From the NCBI GenBank assembly GCA_027483745.1, contig JAIXTZ010000283.1:1-14596 (forward strand): DNA of 14,596 nucleotides, written 5' to 3'. This document shows positions 7,802 to 14,173 of the stretch, piece by piece; the stretch's first letter is position 1, and each line of letters starts with the position of its first letter. Both the position numbers and the translations under genes were made by a program. This DNA is from Lysobacteraceae bacterium. Its GTDB lineage: Bacteria; Pseudomonadota; Gammaproteobacteria; Xanthomonadales; Xanthomonadaceae. A model generated the notes under the pieces. That model ran no database searches. It was not told the origin of the DNA and was given only the letters and a program-made list of their open reading frames with translations.

Positions 7802-8468
7802 CGACGCCGTGTCACGGATGGCCCTCGTCGACCTGATGTCGCGCTTCGAGATGCTCGAGCCCGTCGAGGCCAAGGACGGTGCGGACGCCTGGGAACGACT
7901 GCTCGGCGGCATGACGCCGGCCGCCGTGCTGAGCGACCTGCACATGCCGCGCCTCAACGGCCTCGAGCTGCTCCGCAAGGTGCGCGCGCACCCCGGATTG
8001 ACCGATCTGCCTTTCGTCCTCGTCACGTCGGCGTCGGACGTCGGCACCGTCAAGCAAGCCATGGGCCTCGGCGTCGAGCACTACCTCGTCAAGCCCTTCG
8101 ACGCCGACGCGGCCGAATGCAGCGTCGCGCGCGCCATCGGCCACGCGTGGATGAACGCCGCCGAGCCGCCGGATTCGACGCTTCAGCGCCTGCGCATCCC
8201 GGGCAACCGACTGATGCTTTACCTCGGATCGCTGGCGAAGCAGGTGCGCCAGCTGCAGGCCGAAGTGCCCGACCTGCCGACCGCCGGAGCCTTGTGGCCA
8301 CGACTCGACACGGTGAACACCGGCTGCCTGACCCTCGGGCTCTGGCACGGCGCGAGGATCGCCAAACGCATCCGCGAGGAGAGTGCCCTGCACTTCGATC
8401 GCGACCGGGTGACGCGCGAACTGCAGGAGATCCTCGAGCGCGTCGACGAGCAGGTCAACAACGCCTGA
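7779..8468 (+). CDS. Response regulator with receiver domain and unassigned helical C-terminal domain
   Basis: A 229-residue protein whose ATG lies inside the end of the hybrid kinase gene (23-nt overlap), with GGAG at 7769-7772 and a 6-nt spacer; the two are surely co-translated partners. Residues 1-120 are a complete receiver: D7-D9, acceptor D53 in [12 protein letters not shown]83 and K105 in LVKP. Residues 130-229 are helical and match no output domain I recognise: no helix-turn-helix, GGDEF, EAL or HD-GYP motif is visible. The stretch [11 protein letters not shown] (177-187) has the same spacing as the HPt motif, with aspartate D177 where histidine would be, so a degenerate HPt-like bundle is possible; this part is speculative. 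It may receive phosphate from H956 and act through protein contacts. Confidence 0.88.
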   Translation: MKILLVDDDAVSRMALVDLMSRFEMLEPVEAKDGADAWERLLGGMTPAAVLSDLHMPRLNGLELLRKVRAHPGLTDLPFVLVTSASDVGTVKQAMGLGVEHYLVKPFDADAAECSVARAIGHAWMNAAEPPDSTLQRLRIPGNRLMLYLGSLAKQVRQLQAEVPDLPTAGALWPRLDTVNTGCLTLGLWHGARIAKRIREESALHFDRDRVTRELQEILERVDEQVNNA

Positions 8469-8496
8469 GGTCGACGCGCGCTGGGCACCCGCACCG

Positions 8497-8515
8497 CCCT
8501 CGGTGGCGTCGAGGG
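8497..8515. terminator. Possible shared hairpin between convergent signalling and ohr transcripts
   Basis: CCCTCG (8497-8502) pairs with CGAGGG (8510-8515) across a 7-nt loop in the 78-bp gap between two convergent stop codons. Neither strand has a T-tract after it, so termination is only suggested by position. Confidence 0.3.
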
Positions 8516-8546
8516 GGAGCGGAGCGCGGCTAGGCTTCGCTTTGGC

Positions 8547-8972
8547 TCAGGCGATCGTCAGGGTGACGTCGACATTGCCGCGCGTGGCGTTCGAGTAGGG
8601 GCACACGATGTGGGCGCGATCCACCAGCGTGCGCGCCGCTTCGGCGTCGAGGCCCGACAGCGCGATGACCAGCTCGACGCGGATGCCGAAGCCGTTCGGG
8701 ATCGGGCCGATGCCGACCTTGCCGGTGATGCTCGCGTCGGCCGGCATCTTGATGCCGTCGCGATTCGCGACGAACTTCATGGCACCGATGAAGCAAGCCG
8801 AATAGCCGGCGGCGAAGAGCTGCTCCGGGTTGGTGCCCGGACCACCGGCGCCGCCGAGTTCCTTCGGCGTGCTGAGCGCGAGTTCGAAGCGGCCGTCGCT
8901 GGCGGCGGTCTTGCCGTCGCGGCCGCCGGTGGAGGTGGCTTCAGCGGTGTACAGGGCGTGCTGCAGGGTCAT
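8547..8972 (-). CDS. ohr: Organic hydroperoxide resistance peroxidase Ohr
   Basis: A 141-residue thiol peroxidase of the Ohr/OsmC family that reduces organic and fatty-acid hydroperoxides in the cytosol, with lipoylated proteins as the known reductant in the family. The catalytic set is complete: C60 in GYSACF, resolving C124 in VCPYSNATRGN, R18 and E50, at positions matching the Xylella enzyme within one residue. The NPEQLFAAGYSACF and VCPYSNATRGN blocks are typical of the Ohr subgroup rather than OsmC. Its ATG overlaps the stop of ohrR by 4 bp (ATGA), so the two are translationally coupled. Expression should be induced by organic peroxides through OhrR. Confidence 0.96.
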   Translation of the reverse strand: MTLQHALYTAEATSTGGRDGKTAASDGRFELALSTPKELGGAGGPGTNPEQLFAAGYSACFIGAMKFVANRDGIKMPADASITGKVGIGPIPNGFGIRVELVIALSGLDAEAARTLVDRAHIVCPYSNATRGNVDVTLTIA

Positions 8973-9454
8973 GGCGGGGTCTCCGTCGTGGGGGTGGGGG
9001 CAAGGCGGTTGCGAAGCGCGGTGAGGCGCGTCACGAGGTCCTGGAGTTCAGCGAGGCCGCAGTCCAGCGTGCAGAGCATCGCCTCGGGCACGGACACGGC
9101 GCGGCGCTTCAGTGCGCGGCCCTCGCGGGTGAGATGGATGAAGACGCTGCGCTCGTCCTCGCGGCCGCGACGGCGCTCGACGAGGCCCTGGGCCTCGAGG
9201 CGCTTCAGCAGCGGCGTGAGCGTCCCCGAATCGAGGAACAAGCGCTCGCCCAGGGCGCCCACGGTGAGGCCGTCGTCTTCCCACAGGACCAGCATCGCGA
9301 GGTACTGCGGGTAGGTGAGGCCGAGGTCGGCCAACAGCGGCCGGTAGGCCTTGGTCATCGCCAGCGAGCTGGAGTACAGCGCGAAGCACAGCTGGTGGTC
9401 GAGCGCGAGCAGCGCCTCGGAGGGCAGCGGAGCAGCGGACTGGCGGCGGGGCAT
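8969..9454 (-). CDS. ohrR: Organic peroxide sensor and repressor OhrR (MarR family, two-cysteine type)
   Basis: A 161-residue MarR-family repressor. The N-terminal LDHQLCFALYSSS block holds the peroxide-sensing C23; C128 near the C-terminus fits the resolving cysteine of the Xanthomonas two-Cys OhrR (C22/C127 in that protein), and a further C132 is present. The winged-helix region at about 45-110 includes LTVGALGERLFLDSGTLTPLLKRLE and the wing RRRGREDERSVFIHLT. Oxidation of C23 to a disulfide would release DNA and derepress ohrR-ohr. The start is ATG 9454; no Shine-Dalgarno is seen, and a promoter-like TATACG on the minus strand at 9468-9463 would place the transcript start almost at the ATG, so a leaderless or near-leaderless mRNA is possible. 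It precedes ohr with a 4-bp overlap. Confidence 0.95.
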   Translation of the reverse strand: MPRRQSAAPLPSEALLALDHQLCFALYSSSLAMTKAYRPLLADLGLTYPQYLAMLVLWEDDGLTVGALGERLFLDSGTLTPLLKRLEAQGLVERRRGREDERSVFIHLTREGRALKRRAVSVPEAMLCTLDCGLAELQDLVTRLTALRNRLAPTPTTETPP

Positions 9455-9462
9455 GGCGGCAA

Positions 9463-9489
9463 CGTATATTGCGCGCAATTCAATTGCAA
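9463..9489. promoter_or_regulatory. Putative OhrR operator overlapping the ohrR-ohr promoter
   Basis: Two overlapping palindromes lie in the 45-bp intergenic gap: ATTGCGCGCAAT (9468-9479, perfect) and GCAATT-C-AATTGC (9475-9487). Read on the minus strand, TTGCAA (9489-9484) and TATACG (9468-9463) are separated by 15 nt and could be the -35 and -10 elements of ohrR-ohr, so the palindromes fill the spacer, the ideal place for a repressor. AT-rich palindromes with CAATT halves are typical of OhrR sites. The same site may also control the divergent hydrolase. Confidence 0.65.
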
Positions 9490-9499
9490 GCGATCTATC

Positions 9500-10375
9500 T
9501 TGGACCTCGAACGCTGGCAGCACGCCGACCCGGACCACGGCCTCACCCTGCGCGGCTGGCGTACCCCGCCGCGCGGCCTGCCGCTGCTGCACGTGCTGCA
9601 CGGCAACGGGCTGTGCGCCCGCACCTACGCGCCGATGCTCGAGCCCTTGGCCGAGCGCTTCGACCTGTGGCTCTGCGACGCGCAGGGCCACGGCGACAGC
9701 GATCCCGGCGAGCGCTTCCTCGGCTGGAACGCCAACGCGGCGATGGCGGCGAGTGCGTTCCGTGCCCACCACCCCACGCCCAGCGTGCCGGTGTTCGCCG
9801 TGGGCCACAGCTTCGGCGGGGTGCTCACCGCGTTGATGGCGGCCGCCGACCCGACGCTGTTCCGACGCATCGTCCTGCTCGACCCGGTGATCTACACCCC
9901 CCTCGTCGGGGCGACCGTCGCCCTGCTCGACCGCACGGGGCTGCAGGGCGCACTGCCCCTGGTGCGCGCCACCCGTCGTCGTCGCACGCGCTGGGCGTCG
10001 CGCGACGAGGCCTTCGCCCGCTTCCGCGGCCGGGGCGTGTTCGCGGACTGGCAGGACGACGCGCTGCGCGCCTACGTCGAGCACGGCCTGCGAGAGGACG
10101 GCGAGGGCGTCACGCTGAAGTGCCCGACGAGCATCGAAGCCACGATCTTCGGCTCCGGTCCCGTCGGCCTGTGGCGGCAGCTCGACCGGCTCGCCACGCC
10201 GACCCTGCTCATCCACGGGGACCGCACGCTGCCCTTTGTCGGTCCTTCCGCCCGACGGCTGGCCGCCCGGCATGCCCACGTCCGCGTCGACGCGATCCAA
10301 GGCTCGCACTGCTTCATGCTGGCCCAACCCGAGGCCACGGCGGCCCGCATGGCGGCCTTCCTCGCCGGGCCCTGA
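9500..10375 (+). CDS. Alpha/beta hydrolase, divergent from ohrR
   Basis: A 291-residue soluble alpha/beta-hydrolase-fold protein. The oxyanion region HGNG (34-37) and the segment WLCDAQGHGDSD (57-68) precede the nucleophile elbow GHSFGG with S104; the probable acid is D241 in LIHGDRTLPF and the base is H270 in QGSHCFM, so the catalytic triad appears complete. Substrate is unknown; lipase, esterase or lactonase activity is possible. No in-frame ATG or GTG exists between the intergenic gap and the HGNG motif, so the TTG at 9500 is the best start, with only a weak upstream AAG as ribosome binding site. It faces ohrR across 45 bp that hold the OhrR operator palindromes, suggesting peroxide-linked control, perhaps removal of oxidised lipids; this is inference. 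Confidence 0.88.
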   Translation: MDLERWQHADPDHGLTLRGWRTPPRGLPLLHVLHGNGLCARTYAPMLEPLAERFDLWLCDAQGHGDSDPGERFLGWNANAAMAASAFRAHHPTPSVPVFAVGHSFGGVLTALMAAADPTLFRRIVLLDPVIYTPLVGATVALLDRTGLQGALPLVRATRRRRTRWASRDEAFARFRGRGVFADWQDDALRAYVEHGLREDGEGVTLKCPTSIEATIFGSGPVGLWRQLDRLATPTLLIHGDRTLPFVGPSARRLAARHAHVRVDAIQGSHCFMLAQPEATAARMAAFLAGP

Positions 10376-10396
10376 GCCGGGCCCTGAGCCGGGCCC
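10365..10396. repeat. 12-bp tandem repeat spanning the hydrolase stop codon
   Basis: The unit CCGGGCCCTGAG is present at 10365-10376 and 10377-10388, with a partial third copy CCGGGCCC at 10389-10396. The hydrolase stop TGA lies in the first unit, and because the unit is a multiple of three, a second in-frame TGA follows 12 nt later. The GGGCCC core is self-complementary. It is probably a local duplication. Confidence 0.7.
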
Positions 10397-10443
10397 CGGG
10401 GGCACCCGTGGCAGAATGCGCGCCTGCCCCGGTCCTTGCCGCC

Positions 10444-10815
10444 ATGCCCACCGAACTCAGCCAAGCCTTCTACTTCGAAGCCGCGCACACGCTGCGCCGC
10501 TACGTCGAGGGCGAGATCGAATCGAGCAAGCGGATCCACGGCCACACCTACCACGCCGAGATCACGCTGCGCGGCGAGCCCGACCGCGAGACCGGCATGG
10601 TGGTGGACCTGGGTGTCGTGCGCCGCGAGCTCGCGGCCCTGCGCGACCGCCTCGACCACCGCTTCCTCGATGAGGTCGAGGGCATCGGCCCGGCCACGCT
10701 CGAGAACCTCTGCGCCTTCATCGCCCGCGAACTGCAGCCGTCGATGCCGCTGCTGGTGCGCGTCTCGGTGTTCCGTCCGGCCTCGGGCGACCGCGCGACG
10801 CTTCAGCTCGGCTGA
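10444..10815 (+). CDS. 6-pyruvoyl-tetrahydropterin synthase / QueD-family protein with atypical active site
   Basis: A 123-residue T-fold protein. Zinc ligands are all present: H15 in FEAAH, H32 and H34 in IHGHTY. D71-H72 in LDHRF and E87 in ATLENL also match the family. Two usual features differ: the catalytic cysteine of QueD, four residues before the HGH motif, is S28 here, and the C-terminal substrate-binding glutamate of the VxVxET type reads VFRP (109-112). It may therefore carry out a different pterin or deazapurine reaction than 6-carboxytetrahydropterin synthesis. ATG 10444 is chosen for its fit to the family N-terminus; GTG at 10408 is an in-frame alternative but overlaps a promoter-like CAGAAT (10412-10417). 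No clear Shine-Dalgarno. Its 3' end overlaps the convergent bioD by 13 bp. No other queuosine gene is in view. Confidence 0.82.
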   Translation: MPTELSQAFYFEAAHTLRRYVEGEIESSKRIHGHTYHAEITLRGEPDRETGMVVDLGVVRRELAALRDRLDHRFLDEVEGIGPATLENLCAFIARELQPSMPLLVRVSVFRPASGDRATLQLG

Positions 10816-11492
10816 GGAAAGCCCTCGGGCAGCGTGAGGTACGACGTCAGTGCCGCCGGGTCCACCCCCGGCGCGTGCGGCAGTCGACCGAAGCACGGCA
10901 CCGGCAGCGCCGCCTTCAGCGTCTCGAAGTAGTCGTCGGGGAACAGCATCGTCGGTTCGACGTCCGAAGCGATCCAGCCCAGCACGGTGAAGCCCCGGGA
11001 CAACACGGCCTCGACGGTCATCCGCGCGTGGTTGATGCAGCCGAGCTTCAAGCCGACCACCACCAGCACCGGCAGGCCCAGCGCCCGCGGCAGTGCGCAC
11101 TGGTCGAGCTGCGCGTTCACCGGCGCGAGGAAGCCACCGACGCCTTCGACCAGCACCACGTCGGCCTGCGCCTTGAGCGCCGCGAACGCCCTGACGATCG
11201 GCGGCATCGTGACCTCCACGCCATCCAGCCGCGCCGCGATCTCCGGCGCCGTCGGCTCGCGCAGCGCCCACGGATTCACCAGCGCGTAGTCGGGGCGAGG
11301 CTCGCTCGCCGCCTGCAGCGCGAGGGCGTCCTCGTTGCGCAGGCCCTCGGGCGTGGGTTCGCTGCCGCTGGCCACGGGCTTCATGCCGACGGCGCGCAGG
11401 CCGCGCTGGCGAAGCGCATGCAGCAGGACGGAGCTGGTGAAGGTCTTGCCGGCGCCGGTGTCGGTGCCGGTCACGAAAAGCGCGATCGTCAT
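10803..11492 (-). CDS. bioD: ATP-dependent dethiobiotin synthetase BioD
   Basis: A 229-residue cytosolic enzyme that closes the ureido ring of dethiobiotin from 7,8-diaminopelargonate, CO2 and ATP, the penultimate step of biotin synthesis. The P-loop GTDTGAGKT is at 9-17, the substrate-binding KPVASG block starts at K38, and the EGVGGFLAP loop starts at E116; GLKLGCINHA (147-156) is the conserved dimer-interface segment. Length is typical. Start ATG 11492 overlaps the stop of the upstream TMEM175-like gene by 4 bp (ATGA on the minus strand), and there is no independent Shine-Dalgarno, so translation probably depends on coupling. Its 3' end runs 13 bp into the convergent pterin-synthase-family gene. 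No other bio genes are visible in the window. Confidence 0.96.
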   Translation of the reverse strand: MTIALFVTGTDTGAGKTFTSSVLLHALRQRGLRAVGMKPVASGSEPTPEGLRNEDALALQAASEPRPDYALVNPWALREPTAPEIAARLDGVEVTMPPIVRAFAALKAQADVVLVEGVGGFLAPVNAQLDQCALPRALGLPVLVVVGLKLGCINHARMTVEAVLSRGFTVLGWIASDVEPTMLFPDDYFETLKAALPVPCFGRLPHAPGVDPAALTSYLTLPEGFPQPS

Positions 11493-12238
11493 GACGCGGA
11501 GGATGCCAAAACGGCCGCAACGCGGCGTCGATGCTGCACCCGGAGGACGACTTGGGCGAAATGCATGACGAAGAAGATCATGCCTGGCGCGCCATAGCGC
11601 AGCGACTCCGTCCACAGGCTCAAAGCCAGCGACAGCACGGAGAACAGCGGCAACATCGCCCACAGCCGCATCACCAGCCTCAGGGCGAGCACTTCGGCCG
11701 CGTCCAAACCCACGGTCTCGCGCTGCCGCCATGCATGGCGGTTCAACGCCCACAGCACCGCGCCCATCGAGCCGAAGGCGACGGCAAAGGTCTGGAACAT
11801 CCGCTGCACGTCCACCATCGTTTCGAATGAAAAGCCGGGGGGCAGAGCCCCGCCGCTGATCCAGGCGAAGAACACGGCGAACACGATCTTGAGCGGGAAA
11901 ACGAAAATCAGGGCGAGGAAGATCAGCAGCAGGCTCAACTGCCGGCTGCGCGTGTCGTCGAGCCCGAAACGCTCGCTCCAGTCGACATGGCCGCGCCAGA
12001 AGTTGGCGATCAGCCAGAAGCAGGCGGCGAAAGCGGGAACGCCCTTGAGCGCCGCCGCCAGCTCCTCCGGCGAGCGCGGCACGCTGCCCACGGCGATCAC
12101 CATCAGGCTCAGCGCGAACGCGAACGCGGCGTCGACGAAAGCCTCGAGTCGCGTCGTGCGGTCGCCGCGACGGCGGAAGCCCAAGTCGTCCCGCGCCCGG
12201 TCACCGTCCGCCTTGCCTTCCGCTGCCGCAGTCCCCAT
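11489..12238 (-). CDS. TMEM175/DUF1211-like membrane protein
   Basis: A 249-residue protein with about six TM segments (31-52, 66-82, 101-125, 146-167, 190-210, 218-233). The first helix reads RLEAFVDAAFAFALSLMVI, matching the RxxAFSDGVFAIAxTLL pattern of TMEM175-family channels, where this helix forms the potassium pore; here the usual FSDG is FVDA. A charged cytosolic N-terminus of 30 residues precedes it and a basic C-terminus (RVQHRRRV) follows. It may form a potassium channel, but the altered helix 1 and single repeat leave this open. Start ATG 12238 has GGGGAGG with a 5-nt spacer, the best ribosome binding site in this part. It is co-transcribed and translationally coupled with bioD downstream and divergent from msrC across 52 bp. 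Confidence 0.8.
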   Translation of the reverse strand: MGTAAAEGKADGDRARDDLGFRRRGDRTTRLEAFVDAAFAFALSLMVIAVGSVPRSPEELAAALKGVPAFAACFWLIANFWRGHVDWSERFGLDDTRSRQLSLLLIFLALIFVFPLKIVFAVFFAWISGGALPPGFSFETMVDVQRMFQTFAVAFGSMGAVLWALNRHAWRQRETVGLDAAEVLALRLVMRLWAMLPLFSVLSLALSLWTESLRYGAPGMIFFVMHFAQVVLRVQHRRRVAAVLASSAS

Positions 12239-12290
12239 CGTTGCCTCCCCGGCCGCGCGACGCGGCCCGCTGAACCGGATTCTAGAACGC

Positions 12291-12776
12291 ATGTCCTTCA
12301 CCACCGTCGCCCTCGAGGGCACCAAGGCCGAGCAGTACGCCCAACTTGTCGACCAGGCCCGCGGCCTGATGCACGGCGAGCGCGACCGCACCGCCAACGC
12401 CGCCAACCTGTCCGCGCTCGTTTACCACGCCCTGCCCGACCTGAATTGGGTCGGCTTCTACTTCTTCGACGGCAAGGAGCTGGTGGTCGGGCCGTTCCAG
12501 GGCCTGCCGGCCTGCGTGCGCATCGCCATCGGCAAGGGCGTCTGCGGCACCGCCGCCGCCACCCGCCAGACGCAGCGTGTGCCGGATGTCGAGGCCTTCC
12601 CCGGCCACATCGCCTGCGATTCGGCCTCGCGCTCGGAAGTCGTGGTGCCCCTGTTCAAGGGCAACACGCTCATCGGCGTGTTCGACATCGACAGCCCGGT
12701 GCTCGACCGCTTCGACGCCGACGACCAGCGCGGGCTGGAAGCGCTGGCGGCGGCCTTCCTCGACACGCTGGCCTGA
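12291..12776 (+). CDS. msrC: Free methionine-(R)-sulfoxide reductase (GAF-domain fRMsr)
   Basis: A 161-residue single-GAF-domain enzyme that reduces free L-methionine-(R)-sulfoxide to methionine with thioredoxin. Cysteines C75, C85 and C109 have spacings of 10 and 24, exactly those of E. coli YebR (C84, C94, C118); the last is the catalytic one, in HIACDSASRSEVVVPL. NWVGFYFF (52-59), GKGVCG (81-86) and the terminal VFDIDSP block are also typical. The ATG at 12291 fits the family N-terminus, but no Shine-Dalgarno precedes it, and a TAGAAC promoter-like hexamer lies at 12283-12288, so a leaderless or very short-leader transcript is possible. The TfoX-C gene follows after 5 nt in the same direction. 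Confidence 0.94.
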   Translation: MSFTTVALEGTKAEQYAQLVDQARGLMHGERDRTANAANLSALVYHALPDLNWVGFYFFDGKELVVGPFQGLPACVRIAIGKGVCGTAAATRQTQRVPDVEAFPGHIACDSASRSEVVVPLFKGNTLIGVFDIDSPVLDRFDADDQRGLEALAAAFLDTLA

Positions 12777-12781
12777 GCGCG

Positions 12782-13189
12782 GTGGCGGCGCCGGCCAAGC
12801 TTCGCAACATCGGCCCGAAGTCGGCCGCGCAGCTGCGCCAGGTCGGCGTGCGCACCATCGACGACCTGCGTGCGCTCGGCAGCCTCGAGGCCTTCATCAA
12901 GCTCAAGCGCGCCGGCTTCAAGCCTTCGCTCAACCTGCTCTATTCCCTCGAAGGCGCGCTGCTCGACTGCCACTGGCAGCAGGTGCCGGAGGAGCGCCGT
13001 AGCGAACTCGTCCTGTCCGCGGACGCCGCGAGCGCCGCGCTGCCGAAGGCACAGCCGAAGTGGTTCAGCGGCGGCAATGCGCCCGCCGGTGCCGTCGCCG
13101 AGGCGGGTGGCGATCCCGACGCGCACGACGATGACGCCGGCAGCGGCGGTGGCGACGACGCCGGGGACGGCGGTGATGGCGGCGACTGA
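12782..13189 (+). CDS. TfoX C-terminal-domain protein with acidic Gly/Asp tail
   Basis: A 135-residue protein. Residues 5-75 match the TfoX/Sxy C-terminal domain: LRNIGPKSAAQLRQVGVRTIDDL, then FKPSLNLLYSLEGALLDCHW. This domain is a helix-hairpin-helix-like module; stand-alone copies without the TfoX N-terminal domain are common and their function is not settled, though full-length TfoX regulates competence. The tail after about 110 is low-complexity, made of Asp and Gly (DDDAGSGGGDDAGDGGDGGD), and strongly acidic, unlike the usual short family form. GTG 12782 is the likely start, 5 nt after msrC, so the two form an operon. It ends 9 bp from a convergent gene. No Shine-Dalgarno of note precedes it. 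Confidence 0.82.
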   Translation: MAAPAKLRNIGPKSAAQLRQVGVRTIDDLRALGSLEAFIKLKRAGFKPSLNLLYSLEGALLDCHWQQVPEERRSELVLSADAASAALPKAQPKWFSGGNAPAGAVAEAGGDPDAHDDDAGSGGGDDAGDGGDGGD

Positions 13190-13198
13190 GCCGACCGG

Positions 13199-13570
13199 CT
13201 ATTCCTGATCGAGGTTCAGGCGAACCCCGTCGATATCGTTCGATTCCAGTGCGACGTTGAAGCGCGGCCGGCCGAGCCGCCGCTTCACCAGCACATCCTC
13301 GCCATCGTCGACCTCGACCTTGTAGTCCTCGCCGATGGCCTCGCGCAGCGCATCGCGCACGGTCCGCGCGACGCGGTTCTCCCCGGTGCCGTCGGCGACC
13401 GCCACCGGCACGCGGGACGGCTCACCGTCTTTCGGCGTGATCACCAGCACCAGCGTGCCGCTGGACTCGGCGTCGCCGCTGAACTGCAGGCGCCACTTGT
13501 TCTCGAGAGGCTGGGCGAAGCTCGCCATCGGCAGAATGACGAGGACCATCGCGGCAAGGCATCGGTTCAC
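13199..13570 (-). CDS. Small exported protein of unknown function
   Basis: A 123-residue protein I do not recognise. The first 19 residues (MNRCLAAMVLVILPMASFA) form a good Sec signal peptide with probable cleavage after ASFA, giving a mature protein of about 104 residues in the periplasm or outside. The mature part alternates beta-like stretches (WRLQFSG, GTLVLVITP, YKVEVDDG, RFNVALESN, VRLNLDQE) with one helix (ARTVRDALREAIG), suggesting a small alpha/beta fold. No cysteine follows the cleavage site, so it is not a lipoprotein. The start GTG 13570 is preferred because it supplies the basic n-region; ATG at 13549 is an alternative. It follows the LOG-family gene by 24 nt on the same strand and probably shares its transcript. 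Confidence 0.72.
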   Translation of the reverse strand: MNRCLAAMVLVILPMASFAQPLENKWRLQFSGDAESSGTLVLVITPKDGEPSRVPVAVADGTGENRVARTVRDALREAIGEDYKVEVDDGEDVLVKRRLGRPRFNVALESNDIDGVRLNLDQE

Positions 13571-13594
13571 GGGCGTTCTCGGTGTGGGTGGGAC

Positions 13595-14173
13595 TCAACG
13601 CACGACCGCGTAGTCGCGGGCATTCTCGACCCAGCGCGGCGTCTCGCGGATGCGCGGCAGCACCTGGTCGACGCGCTCCACCATCGACCACATCGCCGCG
13701 TGTTCGGGGTTCATGAAGCGCTCGTCGATCACCTTCCGCATGAAGGCCTGCAAGCCGTCGTAGAACCCGTTCACGCTGAGGAGCACGATCGGGCTGAAGT
13801 ACAGGCCGAGGCGCTTCAGGGTGATCGCCTCGAAGAGCTCCTCCATCGTGCCGCAGCCGCCCGGGAGCGCGATGACGGCATCGCTGCCGGTCAGCAGGCG
13901 ATGCTTGCGCTCGCGCATGTCCTCGACGAGCTCCAGCGTGGTGACGCCCGGATGGCCCCATTCGAGGTCGACCATGAACTTCGGGATGATGCCGATGACC
14001 TCGCCGCCCTCAGCGATCGCGCCGTCGGCGAGCGCGCCCATCAGGCCCTGCCCGCCGCCGCCGTACACCGTGGTGCAGCCGGCACGGGCCAAGGTGGCGC
14101 CGAGTTCGCGGGCCGCCGCGAGGTAGGCGGGATCGACTTTGCCGCTCGAAGCGGCGTAGACACAGATGCGCAT
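13595..14173 (-). CDS. LOG family (TIGR00730) nucleotide-binding protein
   Basis: A 192-residue Rossmann-fold protein of the LOG family. The signature PGGCGTMEE (104-112) is intact, with the glycine-rich YGGGGQGLMGALADGA (37-52) and the arginine-bearing EDMRERKH segment (84-91). Family members act as cytokinin riboside 5'-monophosphate phosphoribohydrolases, releasing the base from a nucleotide; many bacterial ones are better described as general nucleotide 5'-monophosphate nucleosidases. Cytosolic, usual length. Start ATG 14173 matches the MRICVYAASSG family N-terminus although no Shine-Dalgarno is visible. It is the first gene of a two-gene minus-strand unit with the small exported protein. 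Confidence 0.93.
   Translation of the reverse strand: MRICVYAASSGKVDPAYLAAARELGATLARAGCTTVYGGGGQGLMGALADGAIAEGGEVIGIIPKFMVDLEWGHPGVTTLELVEDMRERKHRLLTGSDAVIALPGGCGTMEELFEAITLKRLGLYFSPIVLLSVNGFYDGLQAFMRKVIDERFMNPEHAAMWSMVERVDQVLPRIRETPRWVENARDYAVVR

Noticed and set aside
8469..8546. A hidden small gene between the regulator and ohr
   Set aside because: The 78-bp gap has no frame with a start, ribosome binding site and recognisable product; only a weak hairpin is present.
9469..10443. In-frame upstream extension of the QueD-family gene through the hydrolase
   Set aside because: The extension is an Arg/Ala-rich frame overlapping the hydrolase with its intact triad; the family N-terminus begins at ATG 10444.
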